DNA of 64,000 bases from Micromonospora sp. NBRC 110009 (GCF_030518795.1 NZ_CP130427.1:4836001-4900000), one strand, 5' to 3'; shown: positions 25,245 to 33,554, numbered from the stretch's first letter. Notes: generated by a model from the letters alone, not told the origin. Made by a program: numbers and translations.

Positions 25245-26267
25245 ATGCGTGGTGCTGTCCTGCATGCCCCTGGCGACGTCCGGGTGGAGGAGCGGGAGGA
25301 CCCCCGGATCGTGCTGCCGACCGACGCGATCATTCGCCTGTCCGCGACCTGTATCTGCGGTTCGGACCTGTGGCCGTATCGGGGCGTTGAGGCGGTCAAG
25401 GGGCCGGCCCCGATGGGCCACGAGTATGTCGGCGTCGTCCAGGAGGTCGGCAGCGAGGTCAAGAACGTCAAGCCGGGCCAGTTCGCGATCGGCTCGTTCT
25501 TCGCCTCGGACAACACGTGCGTCATCTGCCAGGCCGGCTACCAGTCCTCGTGCATTCACCGGGAACTCGTCGGTGGGCTCGGCGCCCAGGCCGAGTACCT
25601 GCGCGTCCCGTTGGCCGACGGCACTCTGGTCGCCACGCCCGACGCTCCCTCGGACGACCTGATCCCGAGCTTCCTCGCCGCCTCCGACGTGCTGGGCACG
25701 GGCTGGTTCGGCGCCGTCGCCGCCGAAGTCGGCCCGGGCAAGACCGTCGCGGTCGTCGGTGACGGGGCGGTCGGGCTGCTCGCCGTGCTGGCCGCCAAGC
25801 AGCTCGGCGCGGACCGCATCATCGCGATGAGCCGGCACGAGCCCCGCCAGAAACTGGCGGCCCACTACGGCGCGACCCACATCGTCACCGAGCGGGGCGA
25901 CGAGGGCGTCGCGCGCATCAAGGAGCTCACGGACGGTCTCGGGGCGCATTCGGTTATCGAGGCGGTCGGCACGCAGGAGTCGATGATGCAGGCCATCCGC
26001 TCCACCCGTGCGGGCGGTCACGTCGGATACGTCGGTGTCGCCCACGGCGTGCAGCTCCCCGGCGAGGAGCTGTTCTTTTCCCACGTCCACCTGCACGGCG
26101 GTCCGGCACCGGTGCGTCGTTTCCTGCCCGAGCTGATCGACCTGATCTGGAACCGGCAGATCGACCCCGGCAAGGTCTTCGACCTCACCCTCCCCCTAAA
26201 GCAGGCCGCCGAGGGTTATCGGGCGATGGACGAGCGTCGCGCCATCAAAGTCCTGCTCAATCCCTGA
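25245..26267 (+). CDS. Zinc-type alcohol dehydrogenase (MDR superfamily)
   Basis: A 340-residue NAD(P)-dependent dehydrogenase. Catalytic zinc ligands are in TCICGSDLW and GHEYVGVV. The structural-zinc lobe NTCVICQAGYQSSC keeps three of the usual four cysteines. The nucleotide motif is VAVVGDGAVGLLA. GGGAGAGG precedes ATG 25245. It diverges from the MmyB-type regulator, its likely controller, and is followed by cupin and CMD genes in the same direction. The alcohol or aldehyde substrate is unknown. Confidence 0.93.
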   Translation: MRGAVLHAPGDVRVEEREDPRIVLPTDAIIRLSATCICGSDLWPYRGVEAVKGPAPMGHEYVGVVQEVGSEVKNVKPGQFAIGSFFASDNTCVICQAGYQSSCIHRELVGGLGAQAEYLRVPLADGTLVATPDAPSDDLIPSFLAASDVLGTGWFGAVAAEVGPGKTVAVVGDGAVGLLAVLAAKQLGADRIIAMSRHEPRQKLAAHYGATHIVTERGDEGVARIKELTDGLGAHSVIEAVGTQESMMQAIRSTRAGGHVGYVGVAHGVQLPGEELFFSHVHLHGGPAPVRRFLPELIDLIWNRQIDPGKVFDLTLPLKQAAEGYRAMDERRAIKVLLNP

Positions 26268-26343
26268 GGACCTGCGCCAGCCGCGGACGGGCCGGCCTGG
26301 CAGCGCGTACTGGCGTCGTGCTGACGATGCGTCGATGATCTTG

Positions 26344-26362
26344 CCGCCGGCGAGACCGGCGG
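26344..26362 (+). terminator. Hairpin between dehydrogenase and cupin genes
   Basis: CCGCCGG-cgaga-CCGGCGG, a 7-bp perfect stem 77 bp after the dehydrogenase stop in the 202-bp gap before the cupin gene. It may end or attenuate the dehydrogenase transcript. Confidence 0.4.
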
Positions 26363-26469
26363 GTACCCGCTTCGCCTGACCGAATCGGCCCAGATCGGGC
26401 CCCACGACTTCGCGTTCCTGACCCCCGAACCCCCTGCCCACAGAGCAGGGCGTACCGCAGGAGGACTCC

Positions 26470-26880
26470 TTGGAGATTCTGACCACGCACCCCTCGGTGA
26501 AGGGACCGGCCGACTGGTTCACCGGCGACGTCTGGTTCGACCAGATCGTTCCCATGACCGGAGCCACCATCGGCCGATGCAACTCCGTGCACTTCGCCCC
26601 CGGTGCCCGCACCGCCTGGCACCGGCACGCCAACGGGCAGCTGCTGCACGTCACCGAGGGCGTCGGGCTGACCCAGCCGCGCGGCGGTGAGGTCGTCGTC
26701 ATGCGCCCGGGCGACTCTGTCTGGTGTCCGCCGGGGGAGTGGCACTGGCACGGCGCCGCCCCGGACCACTTCATGACGCACCTGGCCATCTGGGACGGCC
26801 TCGCCCCGGGGCAGGACGGGCCGGAAACGGAGTGGGGCGAGCACGTGACCGACGACGAGTACGGCCGCCGGCCCGCATGA
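26470..26880 (+). CDS. Cupin-domain protein
   Basis: A 136-residue single cupin. Metal motif 1 is WHRHANGQLLHVTEG and motif 2 is PGDSVWCPPGEWHWHG, giving the usual three His and one Glu. TTG 26470 is the start, supported by CAGGAGGACT just upstream. It resembles the cupins found beside carboxymuconolactone-decarboxylase-like genes, and one follows here after 65 bp. Enzymatic role unknown; aromatic or quinone breakdown is a guess from context. Confidence 0.88.
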   Translation: MEILTTHPSVKGPADWFTGDVWFDQIVPMTGATIGRCNSVHFAPGARTAWHRHANGQLLHVTEGVGLTQPRGGEVVVMRPGDSVWCPPGEWHWHGAAPDHFMTHLAIWDGLAPGQDGPETEWGEHVTDDEYGRRPA

Positions 26881-26945
26881 CCACCTGCCGTCGGCCGCGT
26901 CGTCCCGCGGCCGGCGGCCCGCCTCTGGACCATGAGGAGTACGAC

Positions 26946-27269
26946 ATGTCCGAACCCGCGCAGCAGAGCGCCGCCCAGAAGATGCTCGGGGGCTTCGCGC
27001 CCAAGCTCGTCTCCCTCACGGACGACGTGCTCTTCGCCGACGTCTGGGAACGCGCCGACCTCGCGCCCCGCGACCGCAGCCTGATCACCATCGCGGCCCT
27101 GGTCGCCGGCGGCAACGGCGAGCAGTTGCCGTTCCACCTCAACCTCGGCAAGCAGAACGGGCTCACGCAGGCCGAGATCGTCGAGGCCATCACCCATCTG
27201 GCTTTCTACACCGGGTGGCCTCGGGCCATGTCCGCCATGGCGGTAGCCAAGCAGACCTTCGAGGGCTGA
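26946..27269 (+). CDS. Carboxymuconolactone decarboxylase (CMD)-family protein
   Basis: A 107-residue CMD-fold protein: WERADLAPRDRSLITIAALVAG, LPFHLNLGKQNGLTQAEIVE and HLAFYTGWPRA are the family landmarks. The His of FHLNLG is kept. The CxxC of AhpD-type peroxidases is absent, so a decarboxylase-like or unknown role is more likely than peroxidase. ATG 26946 has GAGGAG upstream. It is probably co-transcribed with the cupin gene. Confidence 0.9.
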   Translation: MSEPAQQSAAQKMLGGFAPKLVSLTDDVLFADVWERADLAPRDRSLITIAALVAGGNGEQLPFHLNLGKQNGLTQAEIVEAITHLAFYTGWPRAMSAMAVAKQTFEG

Positions 27270-27443
27270 CCACTGAGTCAGCCCGATCCGTTGCGGGGGC
27301 TTTCCCTTGATGCGTCCCCGAAATATTCCGCTCATTGGCGACACCGGGCAATCGCGATGCGGGTACGGCCTGGCGCGTGTGTCGAAGCAGTCGAAAACCC
27401 AGGTGCGGGCGACGCAGGTTCACCCCTAGCCTCTCGTCCACGG

Positions 27444-27477
27444 GCTGACCGGCCGCCCTGTCGACTGGCCGGTCAGC
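27444..27477 (+). promoter_or_regulatory. Inverted repeat just before the VOC gene
   Basis: Perfect 11-bp arms GCTGACCGGCC / GGCCGGTCAGC with a 12-nt centre, ending 9 bp before the ATG at 27487. It is an operator or a leader hairpin that would affect translation. It is also a possible terminator of the CMD transcript ending at 27269. Confidence 0.5.
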
Positions 27478-27486
27478 GGATCGGAG

Positions 27487-28221
27487 ATGAGCAGCGGAAT
27501 GACTACTCAACTGTTCGCGGTCTGCTTCGAGGCGAGCCAACCGTCGCGTCTCGCGCGGTTCTGGTCCGGGCTCCTCGGTCGGGAAATGGCCGATGATCCA
27601 CACGACGGCGTCGCGCTCCTGCCCAGTGACGACACCGGTTTCCGAATCGGTTTTCGTCCGACCCAGGAGCGGAAGGTCGTCCAGAACCGGATGCACTTCG
27701 ACCTGACCAGCGCATCCCTGGAGGACCAGCAGCAGACGGTGGCCCGGGCGCTGGGGCTCGGCGCCCGGCACGTCGACGTCGGACAGCGCCCGGAGGAGGG
27801 TCATGTGGTGCTCGCCGACCCCGAAGGCAACGAGTTCTGCGTCATCGAGCCGGGCAACAACTTCCTTGCCGGCTGCGGGTTCATCGGCGCGCTTTCCTGT
27901 GACGGTTCGCAAAAGGTCGGGTATTTCTGGAGCGAAGCGCTGAGCTGGCCGTTGGTCTGGGACCAGGACCAGGAGACCGCGATCCAATCGCCGCGCGGCG
28001 GCCCGAAGATCACGTGGGGTGGCCCGCCGCTGATGCCGAAGGTAGGCAGGGACCGGCTACATCTCGACCTCGCAACACCTGTCGGCAGTGATTGGCAGGG
28101 AGAGGTCGACCGCCTGCTCTCCCTCGGGGCGACTCGAATCGACACCGGCCCGGGCGAGGTCAGCGGCGTGGTGATGGCCGATCCCGACGGCAACGAGTTC
28201 TGTGTGTTGACGCCCCGGTAG
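27487..28221 (+). CDS. Two-domain VOC-family protein
   Basis: A 244-residue protein made of two VOC domains. Each half ends with nearly the same phrase (VVLADPEGNEFCVI and VVMADPDGNEFCVL). The first strand is LFAVCFEASQPSRLARFW. The 'DP(E/D)GNEFCV' form is common in actinobacterial glyoxalase-like proteins of unknown substrate. ATG 27487 abuts GGAG; ATG 27499 is an alternative with a 12-nt spacer. It converges on the broken sigma gene. Confidence 0.85.
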   Translation: MSSGMTTQLFAVCFEASQPSRLARFWSGLLGREMADDPHDGVALLPSDDTGFRIGFRPTQERKVVQNRMHFDLTSASLEDQQQTVARALGLGARHVDVGQRPEEGHVVLADPEGNEFCVIEPGNNFLAGCGFIGALSCDGSQKVGYFWSEALSWPLVWDQDQETAIQSPRGGPKITWGGPPLMPKVGRDRLHLDLATPVGSDWQGEVDRLLSLGATRIDTGPGEVSGVVMADPDGNEFCVLTPR

Positions 28222-28341
28222 CGCCCTACGGCCTTGCGGGCTACGACCGCTTCCGTCAGCGTCCACCCTGGCCCTGGCCCTCATGCGCTGGGTCGCCAGT
28301 CAGTTCGAGGCCGGCCTGCCCGTCGCCGGCCGGTGGGAACG

Positions 28342-29279
28342 TCACGGCTGCGCCGTCCACGGGCGGAGCTTCTCGGGGTTACGGACCGCCCAGACGCGGC
28401 TGATCCGGCCGTCGGCGACGTCGAACGCCATCACCGTCACGACGACACCGTCGCGCTCAGCCACCAGGCCGGGCTGGCCGTTGACCGTGCGCTCCAGGAT
28501 CGTCATGTCGGGCACCAGGCCGGCGATCTCGATGGCGTAGCGCGCGACCTGTGCGGCGCCTTCGATCGGGCGGTGCAGGGTGCTGACCAGGCCGCCGCCG
28601 TCGGCGGTCGCCGTGGCGTCGGGGTCGAGGAGGCCGATGAGGGAAGTTATGTCCTTGGCCTCCCAGGCGCACTTGAAGTCCCGGACGAGGCGGGCCTGCT
28701 GGGCGGTCGGGGCGGCGGCAGCGTGCGGCGCGCGGATCCGGCGGCGGGCCGACGAGGCCAGCTTGCGGCACGCCGCCGGGGTACGGCCAACGATCTCGGC
28801 CACCTCAGGAAGGGGTAGCGGAAGACGTCGTGCAGGACGAACGCGACGCGTTCGGCCGGGGTCATCGACTCGAGCACGACGAGGAAGGCCATGCTGACGG
28901 ACTCGTCGAGGGTGACCCGGTCGGCCGGATCCGCCACCGCACCGCCCGGCCGCCCGCTGATCCACTCGGTGCGATCGGGCAGCGGTTCCGGGATCCATTC
29001 GCCCAGGTAGCGCTCGCGCCGGGCCCGGGCCGAGCCGAGCAGGTCGAGGCAGATCCGGCTGGCGACCGTCGTCAGCCAGCCGCCCGGCGACTCGATGGCC
29101 TCCCGCTGCTGCCGGGACATCGCGTACCAGCGGGTGTAGGACTCCTGCACGACGTCCTCGGCGTCGGCCAGCGAGCCGAGCAGCCGGTAGGCGAGATTGA
29201 TCAGTTGGCGTCGTTCGCTCATGACCGCGGTCAGGTCCGGATCGCGTCGGCCGTCTCCTGGCTCGGATCGGGTGCTCAT
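28342..29279 (-). pseudogene. ECF41-type sigma factor, frameshifted
   Basis: The 5' part (start 29279, MSTRSEPGDG) encodes sigma region 2 (RQLINLAYRLLGSLADAEDV, then WLTTVASRICLDLL) and the first part of region 4 (TPAERVAFVLHDVFRYPF). The frame then breaks at about 28807-28815. Region 4 continues in another frame with EVAEIVGRTPAACRKLASSA and a SnoaL-like C-terminal domain ending PEKLRPWTAQP. One base appears to be missing. Region 4 plus a fused SnoaL domain is the ECF41 layout. ECF41 genes are known to neighbour CMD, oxidoreductase or epimerase genes, and a CMD gene diverges here. It could be a true pseudogene or a sequence error. Confidence 0.88.
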
Positions 29280-29321
29280 GGTGTCGCCGGCTCCCTTGGT
29301 CGCGGCTGCCCTCGCCGGTCC

Positions 29322-29348
29322 GACGCAACACCGCACCGAACTGTGACG
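29322..29348 (-). promoter_or_regulatory. ECF41-type promoter of the sigma gene
   Basis: On the minus strand CGTCACA (29342-29348), 16 bp, CGTC (29322-29325). This matches the published ECF41 consensus TGTCACA-N16-CGTC at all but one position. It lies 43 bp upstream of the sigma start and implies autoregulation. Confidence 0.75.
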
Positions 29349-29359
29349 TCGGCGCGTCA

Positions 29360-29386
29360 CCTCACATTCTCGGCGGTTGTGTCGTC
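29360..29386 (+). promoter_or_regulatory. ECF41-type promoter of the CMD gene
   Basis: CCTCACA (29360-29366), exactly 16 bp, CGTC (29383-29386), 45 bp upstream of ATG 29432. It matches TGTCACA-N16-CGTC at five of seven -35 and all four -10 bases. Confidence 0.72.
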
Positions 29387-29431
29387 GGACCACTGAGACA
29401 CACCGCAGAGATCGACAGAGAAGAGCTCGCC

Positions 29432-29938
29432 ATGTCCACGCCCACGACGACCGTCCAGGACGACCTCCGGTCGCGTCTGCCCGACCCAGCCCACGTCTTC
29501 CCGGACCTGGGAGGCGTCGCCGCAGGGATGACCAGGGCCACGCTGAACGGCTCGATCCCGCGGACCACCATCGGCCTGGTGCAGTTGCGCGCCGGGCAGA
29601 TCGTCGGCAGCACGTACCACACCGTCCGGCAGACCGAGAATCTTCGCAAGGCGGGGGAGACCGAGCAGCGCATCACCGCCGTGGCGTCATGGCGGGACGC
29701 CCCGTACTTCACCGACGCCGAGCGGGTGGCGCTGGAGCTCGTGGAGGCCGTCCTCACCCCGAGCCCGCTCGGGGAACGCGTCCCCGACGAGCTGTTCGCG
29801 AAGGCGTCCGAGCACTACGACGACACGGCCCTGTGGACGCTCACCGTGACCATCGGCCAGATCTGCTTCTTCATTCCCGTCGCGCTCATCGCCAAGCCGA
29901 TCCCCGGCAAGCCCTTCGGGGAGAACTACAACAAGTAA
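29432..29938 (+). CDS. CMD-fold protein under ECF41-type control
   Basis: A 168-residue protein of the carboxymuconolactone-decarboxylase/AhpD fold. HVFPDLGGVAAGMTRATLNGSIPRTT leads to the active-site helix RAGQIVGSTYHTVRQ, where AhpD enzymes carry C-x2-C-x3-H. Both cysteines are replaced here, so thiol peroxidase chemistry is excluded. RITAVASWRDAPYFTDAERVALEL is typical of the family. It is the usual partner gene of ECF41 sigma factors. A GC-rich hairpin follows 10 bp after the stop. Confidence 0.9.
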   Translation: MSTPTTTVQDDLRSRLPDPAHVFPDLGGVAAGMTRATLNGSIPRTTIGLVQLRAGQIVGSTYHTVRQTENLRKAGETEQRITAVASWRDAPYFTDAERVALELVEAVLTPSPLGERVPDELFAKASEHYDDTALWTLTVTIGQICFFIPVALIAKPIPGKPFGENYNK

Positions 29939-29948
29939 CGCCCAGCTT

Positions 29949-29988
29949 GCGTGGGGGTGAGGACGGTACTGGCGCCCCACCCCCACGC
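29949..29988 (+). terminator. Hairpin after the CMD gene
   Basis: Perfect 11-bp stem GCGTGGGGGTG / CACCCCCACGC with an 18-nt loop. It may end most CMD transcripts and lower expression of the membrane-protein gene that starts 35 bp later. Confidence 0.65.
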
Positions 29989-30022
29989 GGGCCCTGGTCC
30001 ACCTACCTCAAGGAGTTCCCCG

Positions 30023-30511
30023 ATGCGCAAAGCGTTTGCCGCGCTGGCGAGCCTGCTACTGCTGATCGTCATCGCGCAGTTCTTCTTCGCCGCTACCGGC
30101 GCTTTCAGCACCGCACCCCATGACGAGTCCTACCGGATGCATCACGCGTTGGGGTACGTCATCTTCCTCGTGCCGGTGGTGATGGCTGTCGTCGCCGCGC
30201 TGGCCCGGATGCCGGGACGGCTCATCGGCATGGCTGCCCTGGTCTCCGGGCTGACCACCGTCCAGGTCGTCATCGCGGTGGTGGCCAGAGCGATCGGCGA
30301 AAGCACCACCGCCGGCCAGCTCGTCTTCGGCCTGCACGCGGTCAACGGCCTGGCCATGGTGGGGGTGGCCGGGACGATCGTCCGCCAGGCGAGGGCGCTG
30401 TCGAGGTCCGTGGCACCCGCCGGGCGGCTCGGCGCCGACGACGACGCCGGCGCGTCCGGAGGGGTAGCGGTACCGGCACCTCCAGCGGTTGCGTCTGGAC
30501 CGAGCCGTTGA
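30023..30511 (+). CDS. DUF6220-like four-helix membrane protein
   Basis: A 162-residue membrane protein: MRKAFAALASLLLLIVIAQF is the first helix, followed by a His-rich HHALGYVIFLVPVVMAVVA helix and two more. HHALG and FGLHAVNG, with paired histidines in helices, suggest heme or quinone contact (inference). The family has no known function. AAGGAG precedes ATG 30023. It may be read through from the CMD gene past the hairpin. Confidence 0.78.
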   Translation: MRKAFAALASLLLLIVIAQFFFAATGAFSTAPHDESYRMHHALGYVIFLVPVVMAVVAALARMPGRLIGMAALVSGLTTVQVVIAVVARAIGESTTAGQLVFGLHAVNGLAMVGVAGTIVRQARALSRSVAPAGRLGADDDAGASGGVAVPAPPAVASGPSR

Positions 30512-30626
30512 GCGCGCCGTCCCGCGGCCCGATCGGCGTAATGTCAGTGAATCTGGCTCTTGTGGGCTTTTCGTCCGGCTAGCCTCGGCCCGGTCCTGCA
30601 TCAGGCGCAACCTCGGGAGCCAGCCC

Positions 30627-31652
30627 ATGTCGCACCACCTCGACACCCCGCTCGCCGCCCAGACCGGCCAGCTCTACCTCGACGACCTGTTCGTCTTCGC
30701 CGGCGAACGCGGCACCGTGTTCGTGATGGACGTGAACAGCTCGGTGACGAAGGCGGACATCAAGCCCGGCTTCCACCACGAGGCCCGATACGAATTCAAG
30801 ATCCACATCAACGGCTCGGAGATGGAGGAGCTGACCTATCGCGTCACCTTCGGGGAATTCGACGCCCAGGGCGGGCAGGACCTCGCCCTGCACGCGCTCA
30901 CCGGCGCCGATGCCTACAACGACGCGGCGACCGGCACCCTGCTGGCCGAGGGGCGCACTGGCGCGGAGGTGACCGGCGAGCACGTGCGGATCTGGGCCGG
31001 ACGGATCACCGATCCCTTCTACATCGACCTCGACCAGCTCGCCACCGTCAACGACGCCTTCAAGAACGGCGCCAAGCTGGACCGCAACGCCTGGAAGCCG
31101 GAGAAGGCGAAGAACAGTTTCGCCGGCACCACCGTCGACTCGATCGTCCTCGAGGTCTCCGACGAGCCGATGCTGGGCCAGGACACTCAGCTCGGTGTCT
31201 GGGCGGCCACCAAGCTCGCCACCGACGCCGGGGGATGGCGGCAGATCAACCGCGCCGGGCACCCGATGATGTGGCCGATCTTCTGGCCCACCGACACGGA
31301 CTTCAGCAACCCGGCCAACACCCGGCACCCCTGCGAGGACCTGCGCGCCGACGGGGAGGAGATCGCCACGACGGTGGCCCGGGTGGTGGCCGCGAACGGC
31401 ACCGCGCCGGACCCGCAGGCGTACGGCTGGAACGTCGCCCGGGCGCTCTACCCGGATTTCCTGTCGTACCAGGTCGGCACTCCGGCGAACTACGGCTTCG
31501 CCACGCGCAACGGCCGCACCATGGCCGACAACGCGCCCGAGGTGATGTTCTCCCTGGTACTCAACACCGGCATGACCTCCGGCCTCACCCCGGACACCAC
31601 GAAGGAAGCCCGCGCCGACTCCTTCCCGTACGTGGTGCCCGCCGGGCGGTAA
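30627..31652 (+). CDS. DUF4331-family protein
   Basis: A 341-residue protein starting MSHHLDTPLAAQTGQLYLDDLFVF, the usual opening of DUF4331, with later DPFYIDLDQL, NSFAGTTVDSIVLEV and TDFSNPANTRHPCEDL. The family is a beta-rich, possibly surface or secreted group with no assigned activity; no signal peptide is visible here. GGGAG precedes the ATG. A TAGCCT box about 50 bp upstream may be the -10. Its stop is 3 bp from the stop of the converging kinase-like gene. Confidence 0.82.
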   Translation: MSHHLDTPLAAQTGQLYLDDLFVFAGERGTVFVMDVNSSVTKADIKPGFHHEARYEFKIHINGSEMEELTYRVTFGEFDAQGGQDLALHALTGADAYNDAATGTLLAEGRTGAEVTGEHVRIWAGRITDPFYIDLDQLATVNDAFKNGAKLDRNAWKPEKAKNSFAGTTVDSIVLEVSDEPMLGQDTQLGVWAATKLATDAGGWRQINRAGHPMMWPIFWPTDTDFSNPANTRHPCEDLRADGEEIATTVARVVAANGTAPDPQAYGWNVARALYPDFLSYQVGTPANYGFATRNGRTMADNAPEVMFSLVLNTGMTSGLTPDTTKEARADSFPYVVPAGR

Positions 31653-31655
31653 CAG

Positions 31656-32417
31656 TCACCACCCGCTCGGTCTGCACCTCCGGGTTGCGCGTTGCCATGC
31701 GTATGCGAGTGCAGGAGGGTCGGGATATCGGTTGCTTGGTTCCGGCTCGGTTGCCTGCCGGATGACTGCCTGTTGGTCGGCGGTGCCTCGCCAGCCGGCT
31801 GGTGCGTCGAGGAGGTGGTGCAGGGTGCGACCGAGCGCGTGCACGGTTGTGCGGTGATCGATGGATGCCCCTCGGATGAACTCCTCGGGCGCCATGTAGC
31901 GGCGGGAACCGGGCAGCCGGTCGGAGGAGAGGATGAAGGGCCGCGGCCGGTACCCGTCGAGGTCGATGAGGTGCATGCGGTGGGCGTCGAAGTCGTAGAG
32001 GAAGCAGCCGTCGTAGAGGTCGACGGCGACGTAGCCGGCGATGGTGATGGCGACGTGGGCCTCCAAGATCGCATCCAGGGCCGCCTCCACCTCGGGAACG
32101 GGTAGCTGCTGGAAGCGGGCCAGCCCCGACCGGTCGGAGCCGTGGATCGTCGCGTGGTTGAGGAGCGTCCCGTCGCACCACGGGTACACCAGTGTCGGTC
32201 CCTCGGTGCCGTCAAAGACCGCCTCCGGGCAGACGATCGTCTCGTGCTGGACGGCGGCGTGCAGCGCCAGCGCCCGAGTCAGCGCCGCCGCCGCCTCAGA
32301 CGTTTTCGGAGTCTTGACGAACCAGCGCTGCCCCGCGCTCTCGATGCCGTAGGAGAGACAGCCAGAATCCTGGGCGTCGAACACGATGAACGCATCGGCT
32401 GGATTCGGTTGCAGCAC
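31656..32417 (-). CDS. Protein-kinase-like protein with altered catalytic motifs
   Basis: A 253-residue protein with a kinase-like fold. It has RWFVKTPKT with a possible ATP Lys, AGYVAVDLYDGCFLYD in place of the HRD catalytic loop, LIDLDGYRP where DFG is expected and MAPEEF like the APE motif. The catalytic Asp and metal Asp may survive as VAVDLYDG and DLDG. The glycine loop is weak. It could be an active atypical kinase or a pseudokinase. It is monocistronic and its stop is 3 bp from the converging DUF4331 gene. Confidence 0.72.
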   Translation of the reverse strand: MLQPNPADAFIVFDAQDSGCLSYGIESAGQRWFVKTPKTSEAAAALTRALALHAAVQHETIVCPEAVFDGTEGPTLVYPWCDGTLLNHATIHGSDRSGLARFQQLPVPEVEAALDAILEAHVAITIAGYVAVDLYDGCFLYDFDAHRMHLIDLDGYRPRPFILSSDRLPGSRRYMAPEEFIRGASIDHRTTVHALGRTLHHLLDAPAGWRGTADQQAVIRQATEPEPSNRYPDPPALAYAWQRATRRCRPSGW

Positions 32418-32514
32418 TTGCGGAGCCTATCCGGCGGGTGACCAGCTGAGTGACGACGCCGATGCGCCGTCGCGGAAGAGCTTGGAGTTCTCAGATGAGC
32501 GAGGGTTCCACTCT

Positions 32515-32799
32515 CTACTCGTCGGGCCACTCATGGGCGCTGATGGTCCACGGAAGGTGCGGCTCGTCGCGTTGGGCGATGTAGCCGGTGGGGAGCGTTG
32601 CGAGTTCGGCGATGGAGGGGTCGGCTTCGGCGATGTGGCTGATGCAGGCCACCACGCTGGCTCCGTCAAGATTCGGATCGTTGACGCCGTCGCCGATGAG
32701 CCAGTCGTTGTCCTCGTCGTGGACGACTACACGCGCCGGCTCCTGGCCGTCGTGCGGCTCAGCTCTGGTAGAGGTCGATGTAGTTGCCGCTCGGGTCGA
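32515..32799 (-). pseudogene. Start-less reading frame with a conserved-looking C-terminal domain
   Basis: The open frame has no ATG, GTG, TTG or CTG between the upstream TGA (32800-32802) and its stop (TAG at 32515-32517). It encodes PARVVVHDEDNDWLIGDG, later VVACISHIAEADPSIAEL and LPTGYIAQRDEPHLPW. The pattern resembles a small actinobacterial family of acidic, Trp-rich proteins of unknown function. Its 5' part overlaps the end of the MerR-VOC gene. It is probably a 5'-truncated remnant. Confidence 0.5.
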
Positions 32800-33472
32800 T
32801 CAGGCAGGATGACCGTGGCTTCCACGGCCGCTCGACGGGCGGGTATACCTCCTTCGCCCCGGCATCGAGCGTCCGCTGATGTGCTGAGTCGACATCCTCC
32901 ACGAGTAGGCCGAACCGCGCCGGCCCGGCCGGGCCGGGATGCTTCTGGTCGTCTGCGATCGTCAGGAGGAAGAACTCCTCGTTCGGCCACGTACCGAACT
33001 CGAACGATCCGATCTCCTCGTTGAACGTCGCGCCGAAGGCCTGTCGGTAGAACGCGATCAGCTCCTCCCGGTCGGTGGCGTTGATCGTCGCTTGCACGAT
33101 GCGTGAACCGCTGAGTGCCGGCATGCCCACTCCCTGCTCGATGTACCGGTCCGCGTCGCGAACCAGCTGGGTCAAGACCTCAACTCGTTGCGCCAGGTGG
33201 TCGCGATGCTTCCGAAGGAGGGCGACGGCGGTCGCTCCGGAAGGGTCCTGAACCACCTGCCGGATGGACTCGACGGGCATTTCGAGCTGACGCAGAGCGC
33301 GGATCAGGCGGGCCTGTCGAACCTGTTCCGGCCGGTAGCGGCGGTACCCGGTAACCGGGTCGACCCAGGCGGGCAGCAGGATGCCGACCTCGTCGTAGTG
33401 CCGCAGAGCCGTTATGGACAGGCCAGAGACGATGGCGAAACCGCCGATGCTCAACAGGTGATCCGTGCTCAC
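32759..33472 (-). CDS. MerR-family regulator fused to a VOC domain
   Basis: A 237-residue fusion. Residues of about 5-75 form the MerR winged helix (LSIGGFAIVSGLSITALRHY, then GYRRYRPEQVRQARLI). A short coiled-coil linker follows (LLRKHRDHLAQRVEVLTQLV). The C-terminal 115 residues are a VOC domain ending in DPSGNYIDLYQS. The VOC part probably binds the effector or the drug itself, as in related transcription-resistance fusions (inference). No MerR-type operator could be picked out upstream. Confidence 0.9.
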   Translation of the reverse strand: MSTDHLLSIGGFAIVSGLSITALRHYDEVGILLPAWVDPVTGYRRYRPEQVRQARLIRALRQLEMPVESIRQVVQDPSGATAVALLRKHRDHLAQRVEVLTQLVRDADRYIEQGVGMPALSGSRIVQATINATDREELIAFYRQAFGATFNEEIGSFEFGTWPNEEFFLLTIADDQKHPGPAGPARFGLLVEDVDSAHQRTLDAGAKEVYPPVERPWKPRSSCLIDPSGNYIDLYQS

Positions 33473-33554
33473 CGCAACAGCATCGAGTCTCGGGCAACGC
33501 GAGAGTCAAGCACCTGCCGCATCTGCCCGCACCGCATGTGTGACCCGGACAGGT

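Noticed and set aside
27499..27501. Alternative ATG for the two-domain VOC gene
   Set aside because: Not excluded, but the spacer to GGAG is long (12 nt) and the change is only four residues, so the longer form is listed.
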